Of a DNA stretch of 64,000 nt, positions 17,920-26,235 are shown in pieces. The DNA lies in NCBI RefSeq assembly GCF_050433385.1, contig NZ_JBNPXI010000014.1, forward strand, positions 1-64,000, read 5' to 3'. How positions within the stretch are numbered: the stretch's first letter is position 1; each line of letters begins with the position of its first letter. The notes under the pieces are model-generated. The model was not told the DNA's origin, made no database searches, and saw only the letters and a list, made by a program, of their open reading frames with translations. The stretch is from Brassicibacter mesophilus (lineage in GTDB: Bacteria; Bacillota; Clostridia; Tissierellales; Proteiniboraceae). The position numbers and the translations under genes are program-made.

Positions 17920-18368
17920 TGAAAGTTATATTATTACAAGATGTAAAAGGGCTAGGAAAAAAAGGAGAAGTTGTTAATGCTAAGGATGGATATGCGAGGA
18001 ACTTTTTATTTCCTAAAAATTTAGCAACTGAAGCTACACAGGGCAATGTTAAAGTACTCGAAGAGCAAAGAACTGCTAAAAAGATTAGACAAGAAGAAGA
18101 ATTAGCAAAAGCAAAAGAATTAGCAGAAAAGATATCAAAGTTTACAGTTGAGATAAAAAGCAAATCTGGAGAAAATGGTAAGCTTTTTGGTTCAATAACC
18201 ACAAAGGAAATCGCGGATCAATTAAATAAGCAGCATAAAATAAAGATAGATAAAAGAAAAATAGAAGTAGATGGTGGAAATATAAAAACTATTGGAACAA
18301 CAATGGCTGAAGTAAAAGTATATCCAAATGTATCTGCAAAACTTAAAGTACATGTGTCAGAAGAATAG
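17919..18368 (+). CDS. rplI: 50S ribosomal protein bL9
   Basis: A 149-residue protein. The N-terminal domain carries 'MKVILLQDVKGLGKKGEVVNAKDGYARNFL', followed by a long charged helix and a C-terminal domain with 'LFGSITTKEIADQL'. bL9 binds 23S rRNA at the base of the L1 stalk. The ATG overlaps the gdpP stop codon (TAATG). The gdpP-rplI-dnaB order is conserved in Firmicutes. Confidence 0.97.
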   Translation: MKVILLQDVKGLGKKGEVVNAKDGYARNFLFPKNLATEATQGNVKVLEEQRTAKKIRQEEELAKAKELAEKISKFTVEIKSKSGENGKLFGSITTKEIADQLNKQHKIKIDKRKIEVDGGNIKTIGTTMAEVKVYPNVSAKLKVHVSEE

Positions 18369-18424
18369 AATCAGCAATATATGATTTCTTCATGAAGCTA
18401 CAGTATTACCATGGAGGTGATAAA

Positions 18425-19768
18425 ATGTCTATTGATATACAATCCTTAGGGAAAATACCTCCTCATAGTATAGAGGGTGAGCAGTCAGTATTGGGTTCTA
18501 TGATACTAGACAGAAATGCAATAGTTACTGCAACAGAAATATTAAAGCCAGAAGATTTTTACAAAGAGGCTCATAGAGAAATATATGAATCAATTTTAGA
18601 TATTTATGGTAGAGATGAACCTGTTGACCTTATAACTCTCTCTGACGAGTTGAAAAAGAGAAACACATTAGATGCAATTGGAGGAATTATATATCTTGCA
18701 GATTTGTCAGAAGGTGTTTCTACAACTGCAAATATCAAGTATTATTGTGAAATAGTTGAAGAAAAATCTATATTAAGAAGATTGATTACTGCTTCTAATG
18801 AAATAATTGCAAAAGGATATGAAGCAGGCGAGGACTTAAACAATATAATTGAATTAGCTGAAAAAAAGATATTTGATATTACTCAAAAAAGGAATCAAGA
18901 GGGTCTAGAGCCTATAAAAAGTGTTCTGCTAGAAAGCTTTACTAGAATTGAACAAATGGCAGAGCATAAAGGTGGAATAACTGGACTTACTACAGGGTTT
19001 ATAGATCTTGATGGAAAAACTTCTGGACTTCAAAAATCAGACTTAGTACTTGTAGCAGCGAGGCCAGCTATGGGAAAAACTGCATTTTCCTTAAATCTGG
19101 CGTTAAACGCTGCACTTAAAGGAAATGCATCTGTAGCAGTATTTAGCTTAGAAATGTCTAAGGAACAGCTTGTACAGCGTATGCTTAGTTCTGAATCGCA
19201 TGTAGAGCTTCAAAAAATAATAAATGGACGTCTGGATGAAGATGAGTGGCCAAAGCTTGTAAGAGCTATGGGTCCCTTATCACAGGCCAAAATATACATT
19301 GATGATACACCGGGTATCACACTAATGGAAATGAAGGCTAAATGTAGAAAGCTTAAGATGGATCAAGGTCTTGATTTAGTTATGATAGATTATCTACAGC
19401 TTATGTCTGGTGACGGTAGAACTGAAAATAGACAACAGGAGATTTCAGCTATATCAAGAGGACTAAAAGGGTTGGCCAAAGAAATGGACTGCCCTGTAGT
19501 TGCATTGTCCCAGCTTTCACGTGCGCCAGAACTGAGATCAGATCATAGACCAATACTATCGGATTTACGTGAATCAGGAGCTATAGAGCAGGACGCCGAT
19601 ATAGTAGTATTTCTTTATAGAGATGAATATTATAATCCAGATTCTGAAAAGAAAAATATTGGAGAGGTTATTATAGCAAAGCATCGTAACGGACCTATAG
19701 GAACAGTTGAATTAGTTTTTATGGGTCAATACACAAAGTTCTTGAACATGGAAAAACACAGGCAATAG
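18425..19768 (+). CDS. dnaB: Replicative DNA helicase
   Basis: A 447-residue hexameric 5'-3' helicase (DnaB/DnaC of Bacillus). It has an N-terminal helical domain ('PPHSIEGEQSVLGSMI') and a RecA-like C-terminal domain with Walker A 'ARPAMGKTAFSLN', Walker B 'LVMIDYLQLM' and the arginine-finger region near 'RDEYYNP'. ATG 18425 follows GGAGGTGA and is preferred to an in-frame upstream ATG. It works with the DnaD- and DnaI-like proteins encoded at 25.2-27.3 kb. Confidence 0.97.
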   Translation: MSIDIQSLGKIPPHSIEGEQSVLGSMILDRNAIVTATEILKPEDFYKEAHREIYESILDIYGRDEPVDLITLSDELKKRNTLDAIGGIIYLADLSEGVSTTANIKYYCEIVEEKSILRRLITASNEIIAKGYEAGEDLNNIIELAEKKIFDITQKRNQEGLEPIKSVLLESFTRIEQMAEHKGGITGLTTGFIDLDGKTSGLQKSDLVLVAARPAMGKTAFSLNLALNAALKGNASVAVFSLEMSKEQLVQRMLSSESHVELQKIINGRLDEDEWPKLVRAMGPLSQAKIYIDDTPGITLMEMKAKCRKLKMDQGLDLVMIDYLQLMSGDGRTENRQQEISAISRGLKGLAKEMDCPVVALSQLSRAPELRSDHRPILSDLRESGAIEQDADIVVFLYRDEYYNPDSEKKNIGEVIIAKHRNGPIGTVELVFMGQYTKFLNMEKHRQ

Positions 19769-19859
19769 TGCTAAAGGTAATTGCTAACTTCGAATGTTTA
19801 TTATTTAACATTCGGGGTAAATAATATCTGAAAAAGCGTTTTCAAAGGAGAGTGAAGTA

Positions 19860-21062
19860 ATGGATAATACTAAGATACTAGATATCAAGGATAAAGTAAA
19901 ATGGATAGGTATATTAGATCCTAGCTTAGTTACATTTGATGTTGTCATGGAAACTCAATATGGCACAACCTACAACTCATATTTCATAGATGCAGATAAA
20001 AAAGCAATAGTTGAGACAGCTAAAGAAACATATAAGAATGAATACCTTGAAAAGATTAAGAAGGTTGTGAAACCTGAAGAAATAGAATATATTATTATGG
20101 ACCATACAGAGCCTGATCATGCTAGTAATTTAAGACATATGTTAAGAATAGCTCCTAATGCTACAGTTGTAGGTAGCAAGTCAGCTATAAATTTTTTAAA
20201 GAATATGGTTGACGTTGAGTTCAAGTCTCTGGTAGTAAGTGATGGTGATACTCTTGACTTAGGAAATAAGACATTAAAATTTATATCAGCGCCATTTCTA
20301 CATTGGCCTGATAGTATATATACGTATCTTGTAGAAGATAAAGTGTTATTTACTTGTGATTCGTTTGGATGCCACTATTGCGATGAAAGAATGTATGACG
20401 ACTTAGTAGAGGATTTTGATGAGGCATTTAAATATTATTTTAATGTTATACTTAAGCCATTTAGCAATTATATGCTAAAAGCAATCGATAAGATTAGAGA
20501 TTTAGAAATAGATGTTGTTTGTCCTGGACATGGACCTATACTTAGAAGTAATTGGAAAAAATATGTTGAACTATCAGAACAATGGGCTAAGGAAGCAGTT
20601 TGTAGACATGGAAAGCCAACGGTATTTATTGCATATGTATCAGCATATGGAAATACAGGTAAGTTAGCAGAAAAAATAGCAGAAGGTATTAAGCTTGCTG
20701 GAGATATTGAGGTTGAATTGGCTGATATTGAGATGATGGATATTTTTGAGTTAGAAGAAAAGATTGAAAAAAGCTCTGCTTTATTAATAGGCTCGCCGAC
20801 AATAAATCAAAACACACTATTACCAATATATAAGATGTTTGCAGTTATAAATCCTATTACAAATAGAGGGAAGCTAGCCGGAGCTTTTGGTTCATATGGT
20901 TGGAGTGGAGAAGCTGTTGATATTATACAGAACCATCTAAAAAACCTTAAATTAAAAGTTGAGCTGAATGGATTGAAAACAACTTTTGTACCATTTGACG
21001 AAGCTTTTGAAAAATGTATAGAATATGGTAAAGAATTCGGTGAGAAATTGATAAATAGATAA
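19860..21062 (+). CDS. FprA-family A-type flavoprotein (diiron)
   Basis: A 400-residue protein. Residues about 1-250 are a metallo-beta-lactamase-like diiron domain with the HxExDH ligand set in 'DHTEPDHASNLRHM', 'HWPDSIYTY', 'FTCDSFGCHYCDERMYDD' and 'CPGHGPILR'. Residues about 255-400 are an FMN-binding flavodoxin domain ('YVSAYGNTGKLAEKIAEG'). Such enzymes reduce O2 to water or NO to N2O and protect anaerobes. It is monocistronic with its own terminator. Confidence 0.93.
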   Translation: MDNTKILDIKDKVKWIGILDPSLVTFDVVMETQYGTTYNSYFIDADKKAIVETAKETYKNEYLEKIKKVVKPEEIEYIIMDHTEPDHASNLRHMLRIAPNATVVGSKSAINFLKNMVDVEFKSLVVSDGDTLDLGNKTLKFISAPFLHWPDSIYTYLVEDKVLFTCDSFGCHYCDERMYDDLVEDFDEAFKYYFNVILKPFSNYMLKAIDKIRDLEIDVVCPGHGPILRSNWKKYVELSEQWAKEAVCRHGKPTVFIAYVSAYGNTGKLAEKIAEGIKLAGDIEVELADIEMMDIFELEEKIEKSSALLIGSPTINQNTLLPIYKMFAVINPITNRGKLAGAFGSYGWSGEAVDIIQNHLKNLKLKVELNGLKTTFVPFDEAFEKCIEYGKEFGEKLINR

Positions 21063-21076
21063 TAAATATAAAGAAA

Positions 21077-21113
21077 AAAATACTTCGTGGAAATCCACGG
21101 AGTATTTTTTTCA
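21077..21113 (+). terminator. Terminator after the FprA-type gene
   Basis: AAATACT..CGTGG and CCACG..AGTATTT pair with a short loop, followed by a T run. Confidence 0.8.
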
Positions 21114-21209
21114 ATATGAATTTCCTAATCTATAGTATACATTTAATAACAATGTTATAATATAGAAAAATCGAACAAAGATTACATTCATTTCGTAGGG
21201 GGTAACCTT

Positions 21210-21818
21210 ATGTATATTACTGAAGGTAAGCGGGTAAGAATACGGCGATTAAAGGTTGAAGATGTTTTTGAAATGAAAAGATGGGGAAAACATAATAATC
21301 CACTTTTTCAGGATTACAATTTTCCTGATTTAAATGATGATGAAGTAAGGGAATGGTTCAAGATAAAAACTACACAGAGAAACAATGCATGTTTTTCCGT
21401 GGCCAATGAAGGTAATGTCATAATAGGCTATATTAATGTAAAGGAGATAAAGAGGTTTCGAAGAAATGCAAAGCTAGGAATTGTTTTTGATCCAAACTAC
21501 GTAGATAAAGGATATGGGACAGAATCTATTTTATTACTATTAAAATATTTTTTTAATGATATGAACATGAAGTGTATGTATTTAGATGTTGCAAAACATA
21601 ATAAAAGAGCAATAAGATGCTATGAAAAGTGTGGATTTAAAACAGTAAGTGAATATAAAGATAAGCTTTATGACCAAAACATTAATATATTTGATGATGA
21701 GCAATTTGCTGATATAAGAGATAGTTTTATCATTAGTAATTCTATAATATATGGATATTATTATAGGATGAAAGTTGAACGAGCTAATAACTCACAGATA
21801 TTATCCACAGACTCATAG
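21210..21818 (+). CDS. GNAT family N-acetyltransferase
   Basis: A 202-residue protein of the RimJ/RimL-like GNAT fold. It has 'RIRRLKVEDVFEMKRWG' and the acetyl-CoA binding loop region 'VFDPNYVDKGYGTESILLLL', then 'NKRAIRCYEKCGFK'. The C-terminal 45 residues extend beyond the core. The acceptor (protein N-terminus or small amine) cannot be deduced. The SD is GGGGG. It ends just before a cluster of DnaA boxes. Confidence 0.85.
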   Translation: MYITEGKRVRIRRLKVEDVFEMKRWGKHNNPLFQDYNFPDLNDDEVREWFKIKTTQRNNACFSVANEGNVIIGYINVKEIKRFRRNAKLGIVFDPNYVDKGYGTESILLLLKYFFNDMNMKCMYLDVAKHNKRAIRCYEKCGFKTVSEYKDKLYDQNINIFDDEQFADIRDSFIISNSIIYGYYYRMKVERANNSQILSTDS

Positions 21819-21855
21819 CGAACATCTGTGCATATCTCTGTGGATATGTGGATAA
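21801..21855. promoter_or_regulatory. DnaA-box cluster
   Basis: There is a perfect TTATCCACA at 21801-21809 and a perfect inverted copy, TGTGGATAA, at 21847-21855. Between them TGTGGATAT (21839-21847) matches 8 of 9. The first box overlaps the end of the GNAT gene; the others lie just upstream of the HD-GYP gene. This is a probable DnaA binding site outside oriC. Confidence 0.65.
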
Positions 21856-21894
21856 ATTGATTCAATTATTAAAGTATTGGGGGATAACATCGAA

Positions 21895-23085
21895 ATGGAA
21901 AAGCTAGATATAAATTTAGGACAACTTTTTTCATCACTATCTTTAGCATTAGATATAGCTGAAAATAGACACTTCGACCATTCTAGAAGAGTGGCATACA
22001 TGTCTAATAGCATAGCTCAAGATATGGGGTTACATACCAAGGTATGTGCAGACATTTATTATTCGGCATTAATCCATGATGTTGGAATGAATGGACAGAT
22101 GTCAAACTATACTATATTTGAAATTCATAATAATGCAGTTCTAAAGAAAGAGCATTGCCATCTTGGTGCAGAAATAGCAGATGGATTACCAATAAGCAAA
22201 GATTGTGTAGAGTATATTAGATACCATCATGAGGAGTGGAATGGAGCAGGAGTATATGGGTTATCCAAAAACGACATACCTATAGGGTCTCAGATAATAC
22301 ATATAGCTGATTATGTAGATATATATTTTGGAGATATGCTGAAGGATAGAAAAAATATAGATAAGATTAAAAAATGGCTTGACGTATCAAAAAACAAGGT
22401 GTTTTGTGCTGAGGCAGTGGATAGTTTACTTAATATAATTGAAAAGGACAAGTTTTGGCTTGATCTAAGTTTTTATAATTTAGATCAAATAATAAAAGCT
22501 AATAGTCCTGATTATTCTACGTTGATAGGGATAGTTGAGTTAGAAAAAATAGCTAAATCATTTTCACGATTAATAGATAGCAAAAGCAAATTTACTTATA
22601 GACACTCTAAAGGATTAGTGGATATTTCTAGTGCGATAGTGGATTACATAGGATATGATGATATAACGTCAAAGAAACTTCAGATTGCTGCATATTTACA
22701 CGACTTAGGCAAGCTAGCAGTTCCAAATAATATACTAGAGAAACCAGATAAATTAGATAGTGAGGAGTTTAATATTATAAAAACACATCCATATTATACA
22801 AAGCTTATACTTAGACAAGTAAAAGGGCTTGAGGATATAGCAGGATGGGCAGGCAACCATCATGAGAAACTTAATGGAAAGGGGTATCCTGAAGGATTAA
22901 CATATGCTGAAATAACAAGAGAAGATCAGATAATATCTATATCTGATATATATCAAGCATTAATAGATGATAGGCCTTATAGGAAGGGAATGGCTCATAA
23001 AGATGCTATGGATATATTGAAAACCATGGTAAAGAAAGACTATGTTTCAAATAATATTGTAAGAATATTAGAAAAAGTTATTTAG
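21895..23085 (+). CDS. Tandem HD / HD-GYP domain protein
   Basis: About 396 residues with two HD-type phosphohydrolase domains. The first is at about residues 15-150 (HSRRVAYMS, 'ALIHDVG', 'HHEEWNGAGVYGL'). The second is at about 225-395 ('RHSKGL', 'AAYLHDLGKLAVPN', 'GNHHEKLNGKGYPEGL'), with a clear HD-GYP signature. Such domains hydrolyse cyclic dinucleotides or serve as signalling modules. No sensor domain is visible. An in-frame TTG at 21877 overlaps the G-rich SD, so ATG 21895 is preferred. The DnaA boxes sit in its promoter region. Confidence 0.85.
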   Translation: MEKLDINLGQLFSSLSLALDIAENRHFDHSRRVAYMSNSIAQDMGLHTKVCADIYYSALIHDVGMNGQMSNYTIFEIHNNAVLKKEHCHLGAEIADGLPISKDCVEYIRYHHEEWNGAGVYGLSKNDIPIGSQIIHIADYVDIYFGDMLKDRKNIDKIKKWLDVSKNKVFCAEAVDSLLNIIEKDKFWLDLSFYNLDQIIKANSPDYSTLIGIVELEKIAKSFSRLIDSKSKFTYRHSKGLVDISSAIVDYIGYDDITSKKLQIAAYLHDLGKLAVPNNILEKPDKLDSEEFNIIKTHPYYTKLILRQVKGLEDIAGWAGNHHEKLNGKGYPEGLTYAEITREDQIISISDIYQALIDDRPYRKGMAHKDAMDILKTMVKKDYVSNNIVRILEKVI

Positions 23086-23200
23086 ACAAAATATGGAAAA
23101 CGAAAAGCTGTAGCTAAATTGATTTTTATTTTATATAATTTTTATGTTATACAAATACTAATTAAGGTAAAATAGGTTACTTAATAAAGGAGATGGTTTG

Positions 23201-24487
23201 ATGTCTACTCTAGTAGTATTAGGTGCACAATGGGGAGATGAAGGTAAGGGGAAAATCACAGATTACCTTTCAGAAAAAGCTGATATGGTTGTAAGGTATC
23301 AAGGTGGAGACAATGCAGGACACACTGTGGAAATAGGAGACAACCAATACAAATTACACTTAATACCTTCAGGAATATTTTATAGCAATAAGATATGTGT
23401 CATAGGAAATGGTGTTGTTGTAAATCCAAAATCATTGCTTGAAGAGATAAAATACCTTAATGAGAAAGGAATTACCACAGAAAACTTAAGAATTAGTGAT
23501 AGAGCACATATAATATTTCCTTATCACATTAAACTGGATCAGCTGGAAGAAGAAAAAAAAGGAGTGCTCAAGATAGGAACAACTGTTAAAGGAATAGGCC
23601 CGTGCTACAGAGATAAGGTTGATAGAACAGGTCTGAGAATGTGCGACATATTTTACACAGGATTGTTCGAACAAAACTTGAGGAAAAATATTAAAGAAAA
23701 AAATGAAATAATAAAAAAATTATATGATGCAGAAGTACTTGATGAGGATCAAATTGTAGAAGAATATATGGGTTACTTAAATCAGTTGAAAAAATATGTT
23801 GTAGATGCTTCTGTTTTAATAAATGATATTATGGATGCAGACAAAAAGGTTTTATTTGAAGGTGCGCAAGGGACGTTACTTGACTTAGATTTTGGAACTT
23901 ACCCTTATTTAACTTCATCACATCCTATTTCAGGCGGAGTACCTATAGGAGCAGGAATAAGTCCTTTTAGACTAAAGAATGCCCTTGGAGTAGTAAAGGC
24001 ATATACCACAAGGGTAGGAAAGGGACCTTTCCCAACAGAACTACACGATGAAACAGGAAATGCCATTAGAGAAAAAGGACATGAGTACGGAACAACAACA
24101 GGGAGACCTAGAAGATGTGGTTGGCTAGATACAGTTATGATAAAGTACGCTGCAAGAATAAATGGATTAACATCATTAGCAGTAACAAGGCTAGACACGT
24201 TAGGAGGATTTGAAAAGCTTAAGATATGTAATGGATATGAACTTGATGGTCAGATAGTGGCAGATTTTCCTGCTAGTTTAGAAACACTGGCTAGATGTAG
24301 TCCTGTATATGAAGATTTGAATGGGTGGAATGAAGAAGAGATGAATGGTGTCACCAAATTTGACGAGCTGCCAGAGAATGCTAAAAAATATATCTATAGG
24401 ATTGAGCAGCTGACAGGAGTAAAAGTTAGTATTGTTTCTATTGGACCTAAAAGAGACCAGACTATAATAAGAGAAGAAGTGCTTTAA
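23201..24487 (+). CDS. purA: Adenylosuccinate synthetase
   Basis: A 428-residue enzyme that makes adenylosuccinate from IMP, aspartate and GTP, the first committed AMP step. Diagnostic segments are 'VVLGAQWGDEGKGKITDYL' (P-loop and IMP site), 'GGDNAGHTV', 'GTTVKGIGPCYRDK', 'GAQGTLLDLDFGTYP' and 'GTTTGRPRRCGWLD'. Length is normal. ATG 23201 follows AAAGGAGA; the TTG directly before it is in frame but poorly spaced. Confidence 0.97.
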   Translation: MSTLVVLGAQWGDEGKGKITDYLSEKADMVVRYQGGDNAGHTVEIGDNQYKLHLIPSGIFYSNKICVIGNGVVVNPKSLLEEIKYLNEKGITTENLRISDRAHIIFPYHIKLDQLEEEKKGVLKIGTTVKGIGPCYRDKVDRTGLRMCDIFYTGLFEQNLRKNIKEKNEIIKKLYDAEVLDEDQIVEEYMGYLNQLKKYVVDASVLINDIMDADKKVLFEGAQGTLLDLDFGTYPYLTSSHPISGGVPIGAGISPFRLKNALGVVKAYTTRVGKGPFPTELHDETGNAIREKGHEYGTTTGRPRRCGWLDTVMIKYAARINGLTSLAVTRLDTLGGFEKLKICNGYELDGQIVADFPASLETLARCSPVYEDLNGWNEEEMNGVTKFDELPENAKKYIYRIEQLTGVKVSIVSIGPKRDQTIIREEVL

Positions 24488-24585
24488 AAACAGCTATTGT
24501 CAACGCTTTTTTGATGTTGTATTGAATTATGTAGCTTGCTATAAATTACCACGCTATAATTAGACAAAAAAGTTCATAAAAAGTG

Positions 24586-24614
24586 TTGACAATAGTGCCT
24601 TTATCCTGTATCAT
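24586..24614 (+). promoter_or_regulatory. Promoter of the tRNA cluster
   Basis: TTGACA at 24586-24591, a 17-base spacer, then TATCAT at 24609-24614: a near-consensus vegetative promoter about 150 bases upstream of tRNA-Lys. The -35 lies in one arm of an imperfect inverted repeat whose other arm is at about 24492-24510. Confidence 0.75.
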
Positions 24615-24634
24615 ATAAAAAGTAGTCTTTGAAA

Positions 24635-24668
24635 GACCCATTAGGTCAGTCGGCATAAGCAGAGAGCC
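24635..24668 (+). pseudogene. 5' fragment resembling tRNA-Lys
   Basis: GACCCATTAGGTCAGTCGGCA copies the first 21 bases of the intact tRNA-Lys downstream with one change. It then diverges before any anticodon arm. No matching 3' acceptor strand is found. It lies between the promoter and the first functional tRNA, so it would be in the primary transcript leader. Confidence 0.65.
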
Positions 24669-24762
24669 AAAACATGTTTTTAGTTTTGTGCGAATCGCTT
24701 AGTTTGTGACTATAAAGCCAAATGAGGTAAGAAAAGTTAATACCGTAACAAATAAGTTGTAA

Positions 24763-24838
24763 GACCCATTAGCTCAGTCGGCAGAGCACCTGACTTTTAA
24801 TCAGGGTGTCCCGCGTTCGAGTCGCGGATGGGTCACCA
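24763..24838 (+). tRNA. tRNA-Lys (TTT)
   Basis: A 76-base cloverleaf. The acceptor GACCCAT pairs with ATGGGTC, the anticodon loop is CTTTTAA, the T loop is TTCGAGT, and CCA is encoded. First of five tandem tRNAs. Confidence 0.95.
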
Positions 24839-24843
24839 TTTAA

Positions 24844-24918
24844 GGCCCTATGGTCAAGCGGTTAAGACATCGCCCTTTCACGGCGGTAACCCGGGTTCGA
24901 ACCCCGGTAGGGTCACCA
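24844..24918 (+). tRNA. tRNA-Glu (TTC)
   Basis: A 75-base cloverleaf. The acceptor is GGCCCTA/TAGGGTC (G-C start), the anticodon loop is CTTTCAC, and the T arm CCGGGTTCGAACCCCGG and CCA are encoded. Confidence 0.95.
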
Positions 24919-24923
24919 ATTAT

Positions 24924-24999
24924 GGGCGCGTAGCTCAGCTGGGAGAGCACCTGCCTTACAAGCAGGGGGTCACAGGTTCGAGCCCTGTCGCGCCCACCA
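24924..24999 (+). tRNA. tRNA-Val (TAC)
   Basis: A 76-base cloverleaf. The acceptor is GGGCGCG/CGCGCCC, the anticodon loop is CTTACAA, and CCA is encoded. Confidence 0.95.
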
Positions 25000-25004
25000 T
25001 AATT

Positions 25005-25081
25005 GGCCTGGTAGTTCAGATGGTTAGAATGCCAGCCTGTCACGCTGGAGGTCGAGGGTTCGAGTCCCTTCCAGGTCGCCA
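25005..25081 (+). tRNA. tRNA-Asp (GTC)
   Basis: A 77-base cloverleaf. The acceptor is GGCCTGG/CCAGGTC, the anticodon loop is CTGTCAC, and the T arm AGGGTTCGAGTCCCT and CCA are encoded. Confidence 0.95.
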
Positions 25082-25098
25082 TTTTATTTTTAAACTAT

Positions 25099-25173
<75 letters not shown>

Positions 25174-25174
<1 letters not shown>

Positions 25175-25213
25175 TAAAAAAAGAACAAGCTTTAAAGCTT
25201 GTTCTTTTTTTAT
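25174..25213. terminator. 40-bp perfect palindrome, two-way terminator
   Basis: The 20-base arm from 25174 is the exact reverse complement of 25194-25213, with AAGCTT at its centre and seven A/T bases at each end. It separates the convergent tRNA cluster and dnaI gene and gives a T run on both strands. Confidence 0.85.
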
Positions 25214-25228
25214 GCTTAAAATTAATCA

Positions 25229-26230
25229 TTAATCTTTTCCGTTATACGGCTCCCATCTTAAATCAGGACCATAAAATTTTAATGCTGAGAATTTGCTAAA
25301 TATTCTAGAAAATATTCTGTCTGTATAAGTATTAGCTATTTCCATTGGAGCAAGATTAGTAGATATGATAGTTTTATTCCCCTTAATGAGTCTAGAGTTG
25401 ACTATATTGAATATTTCAGTATTTGTAAAAGAATTAGTAAGCTCAGTTCCTAAATCATCTATTATTAAGAGGTCTGCGTCGAATAAGAGGCTATATTCTG
25501 TATCATTAATATCTGACTGAGAATTTCTCCTGAATTTATGTTCTTCTATTATTTCTAATATCTTAAATGCTGTTTGGTATATAACAATTTTTCCTTTATC
25601 AAGCAAGGCTTTTGCTATGCAATTACACATAAATGTCTTTCCAAGACCAGTAGTGCCGTAGAAAAGAAGATTCTCCTCATTATTTTCGTCAAAGTTGAAG
25701 CAGAATCCTTCACATCTATTTAAAATATCAAGTATATTATGTCTAGGTGAAAGTTTTTCTCCCTCGAATTTCTCCGGTGAAAATATGTTTATATCAAAAG
25801 TCTTAAAGTTTTCTTTTTCAAGCATATGGTCTAAGTTAGACATCTTGTAAGCTTGATTTATTAATGCTTGCTTAAGACATGTACATTTATTTCCATTATC
25901 TAAGAAGCCCGTATCCTTGCATTTATTACATGTGTAGTTTATGTCCAAGAACTCTAAGGGAATATTATTTTCAGTCATTAATATTGCTTTTTCTCTTTTC
26001 AATTGTTCCATTTCAGACTGTATCTCAGAAATTTTATCATTATAAATATCTGGATTCTGAAGGACTGCTTTTGCTATAAGAAAACCAGTTTTAGATATTC
26101 TATTATCTATTTTTTCTATTTGAGGGATTTTAGTGTATACTTCCTTTTGTCTAGATTTTTGCTCATATAAAGCTTTATCTCTTCTTTTTTCATATTCCCT
26201 CAATATATTACTTATATATGTGTTCTCCAT
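25229..26230 (-). CDS. DnaI/DnaC-like helicase loader ATPase
   Basis: A 333-residue AAA+ protein. It has an N-terminal coiled segment, then a zinc motif (YTCNKCKDTGFLDNGNKCTC), then an ATPase domain with Walker A 'YGTTGLGKTFMCN', Walker B 'LLIIDDLGTE' and sensor 'IISTNLAP'. It loads the replicative helicase encoded at 18.4 kb. It lies five bases downstream of a DnaD-domain gene, so the two form a helicase-loading operon. Confidence 0.9.
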   Translation of the reverse strand: MENTYISNILREYEKRRDKALYEQKSRQKEVYTKIPQIEKIDNRISKTGFLIAKAVLQNPDIYNDKISEIQSEMEQLKREKAILMTENNIPLEFLDINYTCNKCKDTGFLDNGNKCTCLKQALINQAYKMSNLDHMLEKENFKTFDINIFSPEKFEGEKLSPRHNILDILNRCEGFCFNFDENNEENLLFYGTTGLGKTFMCNCIAKALLDKGKIVIYQTAFKILEIIEEHKFRRNSQSDINDTEYSLLFDADLLIIDDLGTELTNSFTNTEIFNIVNSRLIKGNKTIISTNLAPMEIANTYTDRIFSRIFSKFSALKFYGPDLRWEPYNGKD

Positions 26231-26235
26231 AGCTA

